A stretch of 64,000 nucleotides of DNA, taken from the NCBI RefSeq assembly GCF_038004425.1, contig NZ_JBBORC010000001.1, positions 287,001 to 351,000 of the forward strand, given 5' to 3'. Positions 35,906-43,727 of this stretch are shown here, piece after piece. Position 1 is the first letter of the stretch. The number at the start of each line of letters is the position of its first letter. Below the pieces are notes generated by a model. It made no database searches and had not been told where the DNA came from. It was given only the letters and a program-made list of their open reading frames with translations. The DNA comes from Solibacillus sp. FSL W7-1464 (GTDB lineage: Bacteria; Bacillota; Bacilli; Bacillales_A; Planococcaceae). The position numbers and the translations under genes are program-made.

Positions 35906-37252
35906 ATGATTCAGGAACAGGTGATCGAAAAACTATCGGAAGATGTGAAGCTAAAGGTAAAGGAATATGTTCAAAAAAACCGTCAGCGTTTATTGGACGA
36001 ACTGCAACAATTAATTCAAATCCCAAGTGAAACAGGCTATGAAGGGGATGTGCAGGCACACATTGAAAAATACATGCAAAACGTTTTAAGTTTGGAAACA
36101 TCGACGTTCACAGCGGATCCTGAAATCGTGCGTCAACATCCGGAATATACGGAATCTGAGGTTGAACGTAAAGTAGGGTTTGCAAACCGTCCAAATGTTG
36201 TTGGTAAGTGGAATTCAACTGGGGAAGGACGTTCCTTATTAATGTTTACCCATGTCGATACGGTGCCGGTTGGTGATTTAGCACATTGGAAATATGATCC
36301 GTTCGAAGGCGAAATCGAAGGGGATATTATGTATGGTCGTGGCACGGCGGACAATAAGGGTGGATTTGGCTCTATTTTAGCCGCGTTAAAAGTAATTCAA
36401 GGGGCCGGTTTTAAGCCAAAAGGTGATATAACAGCTATTTCGGTTGTCGATGAAGAAGTAGGTGGTGCAGGGGGTGCAGTGGCAATGGTACAGCAAAATT
36501 TCACGGCGGACGCCTGTGTATACCCCCACCCATTAACAAGTGGTTTAGGAGCACAAATAGCGTGTGCAGGCGGGTTGATTTTTAAAATTAAAGTAGTCGG
36601 CCGTGCCGCTCATAACTTAAATGGCCAAATCGGTATTAATGCCGTAGGGAAGATGTTGAAAATCTATAATGCATTAGTCGAGCTTGATGAATTCCGTGCA
36701 GAAACAGTTAAATACGAACCGTTTGAACGTTATTACGAAGCATCCGATATGCCTATTCGTTCCACTAACCTGACTCCTGCTATTATTCAAGGTGGAGACT
36801 GGGCATACAAAGTACCAGCTGATTGTGAACTCACAGGGACAGTTGGTTATCCGCCAAATGAAACACCGGAAGAAGTCAAAGCACAAATTCAGGCTGCAAT
36901 TGATAAAGTTGTTGCGGAAGACGAGTGGTTACAACAGAATCCGCCTGTTTTAACTTGGGAGTGGCATACAAATGCATCAGAAATTTCACCAGATCACCCT
37001 TTCGTTCAATTAGTGAAAGGCAATATTGACGAAGTAGCCGGCTATGAAACACCAATCTACGGTATGCCGACATTTAGTGATATTCGTTTCCCTATGCTTT
37101 ATATGGGTATCCCGGCACTAATTTATGGTCCTCGTGGCGGCAATCTTCACGGTGCAAATGAGTGGTTGAACATCGAGGATTGGTTGAAGTGTGTAGAAAT
37201 TACAGCGTTGAATGTTCTTCAATGGTGTGGGTATGAGTCTTTGGATTCGTAA
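35906..37252 (+). CDS. M20-family metallohydrolase (ArgE/DapE type)
   Basis: A 448-residue dizinc amidohydrolase. Metal and catalytic residues are in MFTHVDTVPV (His, Asp), YGRGTADNKGG (bridging Asp), VVDEEVGGAG (catalytic Glu plus ligand Glu) and the C-terminal YGPRGGNLHGANEW (His). It resembles acetylornithine deacetylase/succinyl-diaminopimelate desuccinylase-like enzymes of unassigned substrate. In this cluster a carbamoyl- or acyl-amino-acid hydrolase acting after HyuAB is plausible. AAAGGAGG ribosome site. Confidence 0.85.
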   Translation: MIQEQVIEKLSEDVKLKVKEYVQKNRQRLLDELQQLIQIPSETGYEGDVQAHIEKYMQNVLSLETSTFTADPEIVRQHPEYTESEVERKVGFANRPNVVGKWNSTGEGRSLLMFTHVDTVPVGDLAHWKYDPFEGEIEGDIMYGRGTADNKGGFGSILAALKVIQGAGFKPKGDITAISVVDEEVGGAGGAVAMVQQNFTADACVYPHPLTSGLGAQIACAGGLIFKIKVVGRAAHNLNGQIGINAVGKMLKIYNALVELDEFRAETVKYEPFERYYEASDMPIRSTNLTPAIIQGGDWAYKVPADCELTGTVGYPPNETPEEVKAQIQAAIDKVVAEDEWLQQNPPVLTWEWHTNASEISPDHPFVQLVKGNIDEVAGYETPIYGMPTFSDIRFPMLYMGIPALIYGPRGGNLHGANEWLNIEDWLKCVEITALNVLQWCGYESLDS

Positions 37253-37315
37253 ACCGTTTGAGTAACCCGCTTTAAAAGTACTTTTTCAGAAATTAAACGG
37301 AGGAGGGAAAGTGGA

Positions 37316-38464
37316 ATGGAGAAATATGATGTTATTATCGTAGGTGCAGGCTCTATGGGAATGGCAGCGGGCTACTATTTAGCCAAAAAAGGTGTGCACA
37401 CATTGCTTATCGATGCATATGATCCACCGCATAATCAAGGGAGTCACCATGGGGACACGCGCATTATACGCCATGCCTATGGAGAAGGGCGGGAATACGT
37501 GCCGCTTGCATTGAGAGCGCAAGCGTTATGGTATGAGCTCGAACAAAAAAGCGGAGAAGTACTGTTCGAAAAAACAGGGGTACTCGGCTTCGGCCCAGTC
37601 GGTTCTAGTTTTATTGGAGAAGCAATTGCCAGTTCCAATGAGTATGATTTAGAGCTTGAGCTATTAACGGGCGAGGAAATTAAAACTCGGTGGCCAGGTA
37701 TTACAGTGCCAGAAGATTATGTGGGTTGTTATGAACCGGCTTCGGGTGTTTTATATAGTGAAAAATGTATTAGTGCTTATCGTCAACTGGCAGTGGAAGA
37801 AGGTGTTTCATTGCTTATAAATACCCCCGTTACAAATATTGAAATCAAAGAGTCTGAAGCAATCATTTCTACTAAGGAACAAGCGTATACAGCTGCGAAA
37901 CTGATTATTTGTGCAGGTGCATGGAACGGGAAATTATTGGCTGATTTAAATTTACCGCTTCAGCCGACACGCCAGACGGTTGCATGGTTTGAAGGGAATG
38001 AAAATCTCTATAATGATCAAGTATTCCCTGCTTTCTTTGTTGATACACCTGAAGGTAAATATTATGGGTTCCCGAGTTTTGAAGGGAGTGGTGTGAAGCT
38101 TGGACGCTTTGATGACAACCAGCCCATTGACCCTGATGATGAGAGACTTGCATTCGGTTCGATGGAAGAAGATGAAGGAGAAGTCCGTCGTTTCCTTGAA
38201 ACCTACATGCCACAATCCGCAGGTAAATTAAACCAAGGGAAAGTTTGTATGTTCACAAGAACACCGGATGAACACTTTATTATTGATCATTATCCAGGTC
38301 ACACTCATGTCATTATGGCAGCAGGCTTTTCAGGTCATGGTTTTAAATTCTCAAGTGTGGTAGGGGAAATATTATGTCAAATTGCAGTAGAGGGAAAAAC
38401 GGATCATGATATTTCACTATTTTCCTTAAATCGAGCAGCGCTGCAATCGACCGTTGGCAGTTAA
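37316..38464 (+). CDS. solA: SolA-type flavoprotein oxidase (N-methyltryptophan/monomeric sarcosine oxidase family)
   Basis: A 382-residue FAD-dependent amine oxidase. The Rossmann motif VIIVGAGSMGMAAGYYLAKKG is at residues 6-26, with the HHGDTRIIRHAYGEG active-site segment typical of MSOX/MTOX. The cysteine in KVCMFTRTPDEHFIID (Cys311) is the expected site of covalent FAD attachment, and GFSGHGFKFSSVVGE closes the family signature. The enzyme oxidises N-methyl amino acids such as sarcosine, giving formaldehyde and H2O2. It is 60 bp after the M20 gene, which fits a pathway yielding sarcosine. Confidence 0.88.
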   Translation: MEKYDVIIVGAGSMGMAAGYYLAKKGVHTLLIDAYDPPHNQGSHHGDTRIIRHAYGEGREYVPLALRAQALWYELEQKSGEVLFEKTGVLGFGPVGSSFIGEAIASSNEYDLELELLTGEEIKTRWPGITVPEDYVGCYEPASGVLYSEKCISAYRQLAVEEGVSLLINTPVTNIEIKESEAIISTKEQAYTAAKLIICAGAWNGKLLADLNLPLQPTRQTVAWFEGNENLYNDQVFPAFFVDTPEGKYYGFPSFEGSGVKLGRFDDNQPIDPDDERLAFGSMEEDEGEVRRFLETYMPQSAGKLNQGKVCMFTRTPDEHFIIDHYPGHTHVIMAAGFSGHGFKFSSVVGEILCQIAVEGKTDHDISLFSLNRAALQSTVGS

Positions 38465-38472
38465 ATCAAATC

Positions 38473-38515
38473 AGGCAAAAAGGGAAATTGCGTGATGCAA
38501 TTTCCCTTTTTGCCT
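38473..38515. terminator. Strong terminator after solA
   Basis: A 19-bp perfect stem with a GTGAT loop (AGGCAAAAAGGGAAATTGC and its complement) closes the catabolic block. Confidence 0.88.
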
Positions 38516-38921
38516 TATCTTACGTTGAATTAAAAAGAAAAATAAAACCCCCACACTAATTATTACTAGTGAGGGGTATCAAAACTTATGGCTCTAATGC
38601 TTATGTAAGCAGCCACATTGCCGTAGTTATTATAGAAAGTTTTAAACCACCACTCCTCAAAGTGGGTGTTCGCAAATGCTATCCTGTCTATCCTGAAGTC
38701 AAAAGAGTCCAGGCACGCCATTCCAACATCGATGTAAAACTCCCTGTATAAGTATAAAGGTTAAAACTTAATATTCGTACGTACAACGTAGCCTTATTGT
38801 TATCTTATAGTAAGTTAATGTGGAATGCAATAAAGTATGTTTTAAAAAAAAAGTCAAATGATTTGAATGGATTTATTGAAGATTTTCGGGGATAAAAAAT
38901 GGAGTTATTTTAAGAATAAAA
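38516..38921. other. Intergenic region, possible decayed sequence
   Basis: Contains a CCCC.CACT/AGTG.GGGG hairpin (38549-38576), then about 175 bp that is open on both strands (plus-strand GTG frame from 38569; minus-strand frame of about 50 codons ending near 38570). Neither frame has a ribosome site or a recognised family. The rest (38755-38920) is AT-rich. Confidence 0.45.
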
Positions 38922-38953
38922 AAAGCCTTCCTTATATTCGGAAGCCTTCTGTA
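38922..38953 (-). terminator. Terminator after the HD-domain gene
   Basis: An AAGgCTTCC/GGAAGgCTT stem (one internal mismatch) followed by TTTTTTT on the minus strand, overlapping the stop codon region. Confidence 0.7.
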
Positions 38954-38954
38954 A

Positions 38955-39590
38955 TTATTCTGTATGCTGTTGTAAAATGTTTTCCGTTAAAAGCGCGATA
39001 TCGATAACCGTCTTTTCTGTTACAACATCCGATAAAATTTCGTTGCGGAAATAGTCTACAGATACCGGAAGATCAATCAGCAGTAACTTGCTAAGAGCAG
39101 TTTCATACATATGAACAAATTCCTTGTCTGTATTCCCTCGCTTCAGCTCTGCAAATGATTCGTAAAACTGATCCAGCTTGTCGGCAAATTCAAGCAGTCG
39201 TCCCTCAATTGTATGGTCTTTGCCTTCTTTCATGCGGTCAAAGAAAACATCCTGTAAATCATGCGGAATTTCTTCCAGGATAAATTTCTCCATCATTTTT
39301 TCTTCAACATGCGAAAGCATCTGTTTTAGTTCGACGCTTGCATGTTTGACTGGTGTTTTAATATCCCCGATAAACACTTCTGCAAAGTCATGATTAATCG
39401 TTTTTTCGTATAACGACTTCCAATCAATTTTACTGCCTGCACGTTCCTCCAAAGTTGCAAAGAACATCGCATACTGGGAAACCTTCCATGAGTGTGCTGC
39501 CACATTATGCTCTTCAAATTTAAAGCGGCCAGGGCAGCGGATGATCCGTTCTAAATCATTTAAACTTGTAAAAAAAGTATGGATTCCTAT
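38955..39590 (-). CDS. HD-domain 5'-nucleotidase-like protein (YfbR family) with a non-AUG start
   Basis: About 212 residues of HD phosphohydrolase. Metal-binding residues are in EEHNVAAHSWKVSQYA (His) and INHDFAEVFIGDIKTPVK (His-Asp), and a final Asp in LEFADKLDQF. YfbR-like enzymes dephosphorylate deoxynucleoside 5'-monophosphates. No ATG is available. The AAGGAG site (39599-39604) lies 8 bp before an ATA codon that sits exactly where relatives are expected to begin (M)GIHTFF. A GTG at 39599 overlaps the ribosome site, and two ATT codons lie between. I give the ATA as the most likely start, with low certainty on that point. Confidence 0.75.
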   Translation of the reverse strand: MGIHTFFTSLNDLERIIRCPGRFKFEEHNVAAHSWKVSQYAMFFATLEERAGSKIDWKSLYEKTINHDFAEVFIGDIKTPVKHASVELKQMLSHVEEKMMEKFILEEIPHDLQDVFFDRMKEGKDHTIEGRLLEFADKLDQFYESFAELKRGNTDKEFVHMYETALSKLLLIDLPVSVDYFRNEILSDVVTEKTVIDIALLTENILQQHTE

Positions 39591-39850
39591 AATAATCACT
39601 CCTTAACATTTATATGTTCAGTGTACTATTAGTTATACCCGAAAAATGTTTTTTTAAAAGTGTTTAACCGAAATTTAACGATGCGTTTACATTAATTGAT
39701 AATGTTTTCAAATGAACCGAAAACTTTTAAATCTAATTCAAATGTCCATTAAAAGTTGGACTATCTAATATAGTATGAAAAATTTCTAAAATGTCTCCTC
39801 GTTTTCTAATAACCTCCACTGCCTAACTGCCATACATATATTGACAAACG
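39591..39850. other. Intergenic region, nothing recognised
   Basis: AT-rich sequence upstream of the HD-domain gene. No credible frame, repeat or structured element was seen. Confidence 0.5.
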
Positions 39851-39886
39851 GAAAGGACGCTCACATAAAATTGTGAGCGTCCTTTC
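39851..39886. terminator. Terminator near the yjfB-like gene
   Basis: A 14-bp perfect stem (GAAAGGACGCTCAC/GTGAGCGTCCTTTC), just past the stop codon of the minus-strand gene. Confidence 0.8.
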
Positions 39887-39899
39887 TTGATTTTAAAAA

Positions 39900-40088
39900 C
39901 TAAACTTGGACGTCAATCATTTGTCCTTTATAAGGGTGGGATGCTGGAGTTGCTTGCGATTGAGGCATTGATTCAATCATTTGAACAGCAGTTGCCGCTC
40001 CGGTATTCATTGCCTTGTCTAAAATACTCATTTGTACAGTTTGCTGTAACGATGCTAGCTGAGCTGACATCATGGCGTTTAATTCCAT
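39900..40088 (-). CDS. YjfB-like putative motility protein
   Basis: A 62-residue protein of the YjfB family. It has the typical layout: short N-terminus, Q/S-rich helix (QLASLQQTVQMSILDKAMNT), variable linker, and the C-terminal SHPYKGQMIDVQV that matches the SHP..G..IDV.V ending of the family. In B. subtilis yjfB belongs to the SigD (motility) regulon. AGGAGGGA lies before the ATG, and a SigD-like promoter candidate lies upstream. The molecular function is unknown. Confidence 0.8.
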   Translation of the reverse strand: MELNAMMSAQLASLQQTVQMSILDKAMNTGAATAVQMIESMPQSQATPASHPYKGQMIDVQV

Positions 40089-40109
40089 AGTTATCCCTCC
40101 TTTTCATTT

Positions 40110-40136
40110 GTATCGTCAAAATAGAAAGAATTATTA
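40110..40136 (-). promoter_or_regulatory. SigD-like promoter candidate for the yjfB-like gene
   Basis: On the minus strand TAAT-N15-GACGATAC resembles the SigD consensus TAAA-N15-GCCGATAT. It lies about 20-45 bp upstream of the start codon. Confidence 0.35.
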
Positions 40137-40392
40137 AAGAAACAAGGCGGTTTGTAATAAGTCAGAAAATGAATTCCCATTTATTATTCCTTCCTTTCCT
40201 ATCACTCCGCAAAAAAATGGTAACTCTATGTATAAATCGCTTCAAATTTAGTAATAATTATCCAAAAGCTCTGCAATGTGCTTGTAATGGAGGGTTCATA
40301 TCCGCGTCATCGTGTTGCAATGTGTTTGCTGTAAGGTTAGAGCAGAGTGAAAATAACTTAAATTTATTTGGAAAATATGGAGGGACAGAAAT

Positions 40393-41136
40393 TTGACAAA
40401 GAAAAAATTAATGGCAGTTCTATTAGCAGGAGTATTCGCTACAGGGGGGCTATTTGCATCTCAAGCTTCTGCAGATACTTATACAATCCAACCAGAAGAT
40501 ACACTTTATAAAATAAGCAAGCAATTTCAAACATCAGTAGAAGAGATAAAGGAATTGAATAATTTAACGAGCAATACAATTTATATTGGAGATACATTAA
40601 AAATTGGCGGTCATGACCAGAAAGTATATACGATTGCACCAGGCGATACATTATTCCATATTGCCTTGACACATGATGCAACAGTTGACCAGCTGCAGAA
40701 ATGGAATAATATCAAATCGGATTTAATTTATCCTGGTGACGCCATTGCAGTATCCGGACCTCAACAGGAATACGCCAAGAGTGAAGTGAAAAGTGCGACA
40801 GGCGGAACACAGGCAAAAACGTCAACAAGTTCAGCTCCTGATACAGGAAGAACAATGACTGTTGAAGCGACAGCTTATACAGCCTATTGTGAGGGATGTT
40901 CAGGTACCACGGCAAACGGTACGAATTTACGTGCCAATCCAAATTTAAAAGTAATCGCAGTAGATCCACGTGTCATTCCGCTAGGGACAAAAGTTTGGGT
41001 TGAAGGATATGGGGAAGCAGTTGCAGCTGATACAGGCGGGGCAATCAAAGGGAATAAGATTGATGTATTTATTCCAGACCTAGGTAACGCCTATGAATGG
41101 GGCCGCCGCACAGTAACAATCAAAATTTTAAACTAA
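40393..41136 (+). CDS. Secreted LysM-3D cell-wall protein
   Basis: A 247-residue exported protein. A signal peptide (about 1-27, ending ASQASA), two LysM peptidoglycan-binding repeats (YTIQPEDTLYKISKQF and YTIAPGDTLFHIALTH), a linker, and a C-terminal 3D domain (about 155-247) are seen. The domain has the conserved aspartates in IAVDPRVIPLGTKVWV, AADTGGAIKGNKIDVFIPD. 3D domains form the lytic double-psi barrel of Sps/RpfB-like muralytic enzymes. The start is TTG 12 bp after GGAGGGA. The 280-bp leader may be structured (CTCTGC and GCAGAG about 70 nt apart), but it does not match the ydaO c-di-AMP riboswitch. Confidence 0.88.
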   Translation: MTKKKLMAVLLAGVFATGGLFASQASADTYTIQPEDTLYKISKQFQTSVEEIKELNNLTSNTIYIGDTLKIGGHDQKVYTIAPGDTLFHIALTHDATVDQLQKWNNIKSDLIYPGDAIAVSGPQQEYAKSEVKSATGGTQAKTSTSSAPDTGRTMTVEATAYTAYCEGCSGTTANGTNLRANPNLKVIAVDPRVIPLGTKVWVEGYGEAVAADTGGAIKGNKIDVFIPDLGNAYEWGRRTVTIKILN

Positions 41137-41145
41137 TAAGAAAAG

Positions 41146-41169
41146 AAGCCACTCAAATTTGGCTGGCTT
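41146..41169 (+). terminator. Terminator after the LysM-3D gene
   Basis: AAGCCA/TGGCTT stem followed by TTTTTG, just past the stop codon. Confidence 0.6.
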
Positions 41170-41221
41170 TTTGTATATTCATCCTTCTTTATTGAAATAC
41201 TAGCTGCAAGGAGGGGATAGT

Positions 41222-41761
41222 GTGCGAGTAATTAGCTTATTTGTATGTGCGCTACTATTAAGCGGATGCAGTTTATTTCAAAAGGAAACTTTTCCGGTAA
41301 GTGCACCGGAAGCTTTGTCTGCAAAGGCGCAGATGTATGATACCAAAAACAACTTAGTCGGTGAAATTTTATTTGAAGAAACTTCTAAAGGAGTCGAACT
41401 GACTGCTGTTCTAAATAGTTTACCGCCCGGCGATCACGGAATCCATCTGCACGAAGTCGGGAAGTGTGAACCACCTAGCTTTGAATCGGCAGGTGCCCAT
41501 TTCAATCCAACGAAAAAGCAGCATGGCGTGGATAATCCAAAAGGTCCGCATTTAGGGGATTTACCGAATATTACAGCCGATGAATCGGGTGAAGTGGAAT
41601 TGAATTTCGTGACAGCTGATTTTACACTGGAAAAAGGGAAAGAAAATTCGCTGTTTGATGCAGATGGCACGTCTGTTGTCATTCATGAAAAAGCGGATGA
41701 TTACAAAACAGATCCATCAGGAAATTCAGGCGCACGAATCGTTTGTGGGATAGTCGAATAA
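41222..41761 (+). CDS. sodC: Cu/Zn superoxide dismutase-family lipoprotein
   Basis: A 179-residue lipoprotein. The signal ends in the lipobox LLLSGC. The SOD_Cu domain retains the metal ligands: the HLHEVGKC segment (two His), GAHFNP, HLGDLPN and the VVIHEKADD loop, plus the two cysteines (HEVGKC and ARIVCG) of the conserved disulphide. It should dismutate superoxide outside the membrane, although some Bacillus homologues (YojM) lack full copper sites and are inactive. The start is GTG after AAGGAGGGG. It stands between two terminators. Confidence 0.88.
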   Translation: MRVISLFVCALLLSGCSLFQKETFPVSAPEALSAKAQMYDTKNNLVGEILFEETSKGVELTAVLNSLPPGDHGIHLHEVGKCEPPSFESAGAHFNPTKKQHGVDNPKGPHLGDLPNITADESGEVELNFVTADFTLEKGKENSLFDADGTSVVIHEKADDYKTDPSGNSGARIVCGIVE

Positions 41762-41781
41762 AACTAAATGTAAAACACGAA

Positions 41782-41817
41782 AAATACCATTTTCTCAAAA
41801 AAAGAGAAAGGGTATTT
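41782..41817 (+). terminator. Terminator after sodC
   Basis: An imperfect stem (AAATACC..TTTCTC against GAGAAA.GGTATTT) followed by TTTT. Confidence 0.8.
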
Positions 41818-42108
41818 TTTTGTATTAATCAATAAAATGGAAAGGTAGAAGCAAATTGGAAGTGAAATATCATATATTAGAAAAATAAATTTATTCATTT
41901 TGTATGCATATTATTCCATGAATTTGCAAAGGGAATTGATTTTATAAGTAAGGGAAATTAGTGAAAAACATCATTCTATAGCACTTTTATGCTTTTAATA
42001 GAATATTACACAATACTGAATAATTAGATTTTTAAGATATTAATTGACTTTTGAATATTTGTGTATGTAAAATGAATTCTATAATAAGGTAAAAAGGGGG
42101 ATAATTTC
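41818..42108. other. AT-rich region upstream of the TRAP transporter
   Basis: No gene seen. It should contain the TRAP operon promoter; TATAAT near 42081 is a candidate -10 but lacks a good -35. Confidence 0.45.
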
Positions 42109-43137
42109 ATGTTTAAATCTAAAAATATGCTTTTTTTATTAGTACTAAGTGCTTTCATTTTAGTCCTGGCTGCATGTGGTGGGGAAGATGATGCTGAAAC
42201 ATCAACTGGTACTGAAACATCAACTGAAACTGATACAACGGATTCTGGTTCTGAAAAGGGAGATTTCGGGAATGTTAAATTTTTAAGTATTTTAACAGGT
42301 GGTACGCAAGGGACTTACTATCCATTAGGAGGTACTTTTGCGGATCTAATCACAACAGACACAGGGGTAAAAACAACTGCCGAGGTATCACAAGCTTCTG
42401 CAGCCAACATGACAGCTTTAGCTGCTGGAGACGGTGAAGTTGCATTCGTTCAGACAGATATCGCTTACTATGCAACTCAAGGGACTTTAATGTTTGAAGG
42501 TCAAAAAATTGACTCAGTAGTAGCGTTAGGAGCTTTATATCCGGAAACTGTTCAATTAGTAACTTTAGCGGATTCAGGCATTAAAACATTTGCAGATTTA
42601 AAAGGTAAAAAAGTTTCAGTAGGTGCACCAGGTTCTGGTACTTATGCAAACGCTGAGCAATTACTGGAAATTCACGGATTATCAATTGAAGATGATATTC
42701 AAGCACAAAACTTAGACTTCGGTGAATCTACTGATGGTATTCAATCAGGTCAAATTGACGCGGCATTTATTACAGCTGGTTACCCAACTAGTGCTGTTGA
42801 AGCTTTAAATGCAACAAATGGTGTACACATAATTCCAGTAGAAGCAGACAAAGCGGCAGAATTAATCGAGAAGTACCCGTACTATGCTGTAGATAATATT
42901 CCTGCTGGCACATACGGTTTAGAAGCAGAAGTTCCTGCTGTTTCTGTAGGTGCAATGTTAGCAGTAAATAAAGACCTGCCGGAAGATTTAGTGTATGCAA
43001 TGACAAAAGCCATCTATGATAATACAGATAAAATTGGTCACGCTAAAGGCGAATTTATTAAAGCTGAAACAGGCTTAGACGGAATCGGTATCGACGTACA
43101 CCCAGGTGCACAAAGATACTTTGATGAAGTAAAGTAA
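42109..43137 (+). CDS. TAXI-family TRAP transporter solute-binding lipoprotein
   Basis: A 342-residue lipoprotein (lipobox LAAC at about residues 20-23, then a T/E/S/D-rich linker). The mature domain has the TAXI signature ILTGGTQGTYYPLGGTFADLI, followed by QTDIAYYATQG and GAPGSGTYANAEQLLE. TAXI proteins deliver substrates such as glutamate or other carboxylates to TRAP permeases. It is separated from the other transporter genes by a terminator-like hairpin, consistent with higher expression of the binding protein. Confidence 0.92.
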   Translation: MFKSKNMLFLLVLSAFILVLAACGGEDDAETSTGTETSTETDTTDSGSEKGDFGNVKFLSILTGGTQGTYYPLGGTFADLITTDTGVKTTAEVSQASAANMTALAAGDGEVAFVQTDIAYYATQGTLMFEGQKIDSVVALGALYPETVQLVTLADSGIKTFADLKGKKVSVGAPGSGTYANAEQLLEIHGLSIEDDIQAQNLDFGESTDGIQSGQIDAAFITAGYPTSAVEALNATNGVHIIPVEADKAAELIEKYPYYAVDNIPAGTYGLEAEVPAVSVGAMLAVNKDLPEDLVYAMTKAIYDNTDKIGHAKGEFIKAETGLDGIGIDVHPGAQRYFDEVK

Positions 43138-43149
43138 TTAGGGAAAACG

Positions 43150-43186
43150 AAGGGCCTCTGTCGCAAAAAAAGCTTCAGAGGCCTTT
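43150..43186 (+). terminator. Attenuator-type hairpin after the TAXI gene
   Basis: An 11-bp stem (AAGGGCCTCTG against CAGAGGCCTTT, one G-T pair) then TATTGTATTTTC. It lies inside the transporter operon, so partial termination is likely. Confidence 0.75.
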
Positions 43187-43220
43187 ATTGTATTTTCTAT
43201 TTAAGCGAGTGATCATCTAA

Positions 43221-43727
43221 ATGAAAAAATGGATTTTTATCATCCTAGTTTTTCTTAGTGTAATCGTATGGTTTATTCCTTTTGAACGGAGCATAACTTT
43301 TACAGAAACAAGAGTTCAGGATCCTGTTCAGCATTTTTTGCCGTTAAAGAATGAAAACGAGTTCCAGTTGATTTTTACTCATTCCATACATTTAACGGAT
43401 GTGACAGAGAGTTATAACGTGCTGCCTACAAATGAATTTCAGCTGCTTGCAATGGAATACACAGATGTGGCAATAGGGATGCCAGGGCATGCAGAAGAAG
43501 GGCAGACACTACATTATGAAGATGGGATCTATACACTTCAATATAACAATGCAAAATTAGAAGAATTTACGTTACATATCGGGAATGTCGACTATAAATT
43601 AAATCTTCAGCATAGAGGGAAAGTCATTCCTTTAAAAAAGGAATTAATACGAGGGAAATCCTATATGGTAACAATTCAAAAATTGTCTTTATATGACAAA
43701 TTGAAAGGAGTCGAATTAGATGGCTGA
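43221..43727 (+). CDS. DUF1850 protein associated with TAXI-TRAP transporters
   Basis: A 168-residue exported or anchored protein (hydrophobic segment about 4-20). The sequence FTHSIHLTDVTESYNV matches the conserved SV..TPV.E.Y-like core of DUF1850, which is regularly encoded between the TAXI protein and the fused TRAP permease. Its function is unknown; a coupling or calcium-type role has not been shown. It overlaps the permease gene by 8 bp. Confidence 0.82.
   Translation: MKKWIFIILVFLSVIVWFIPFERSITFTETRVQDPVQHFLPLKNENEFQLIFTHSIHLTDVTESYNVLPTNEFQLLAMEYTDVAIGMPGHAEEGQTLHYEDGIYTLQYNNAKLEEFTLHIGNVDYKLNLQHRGKVIPLKKELIRGKSYMVTIQKLSLYDKLKGVELDG

Noticed and set aside
40110-40392. ydaO/yuaA c-di-AMP riboswitch upstream of the LysM-3D gene
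   Set aside because: The gene type would fit, but the conserved riboswitch core sequences and the pseudoknot elements are not present.
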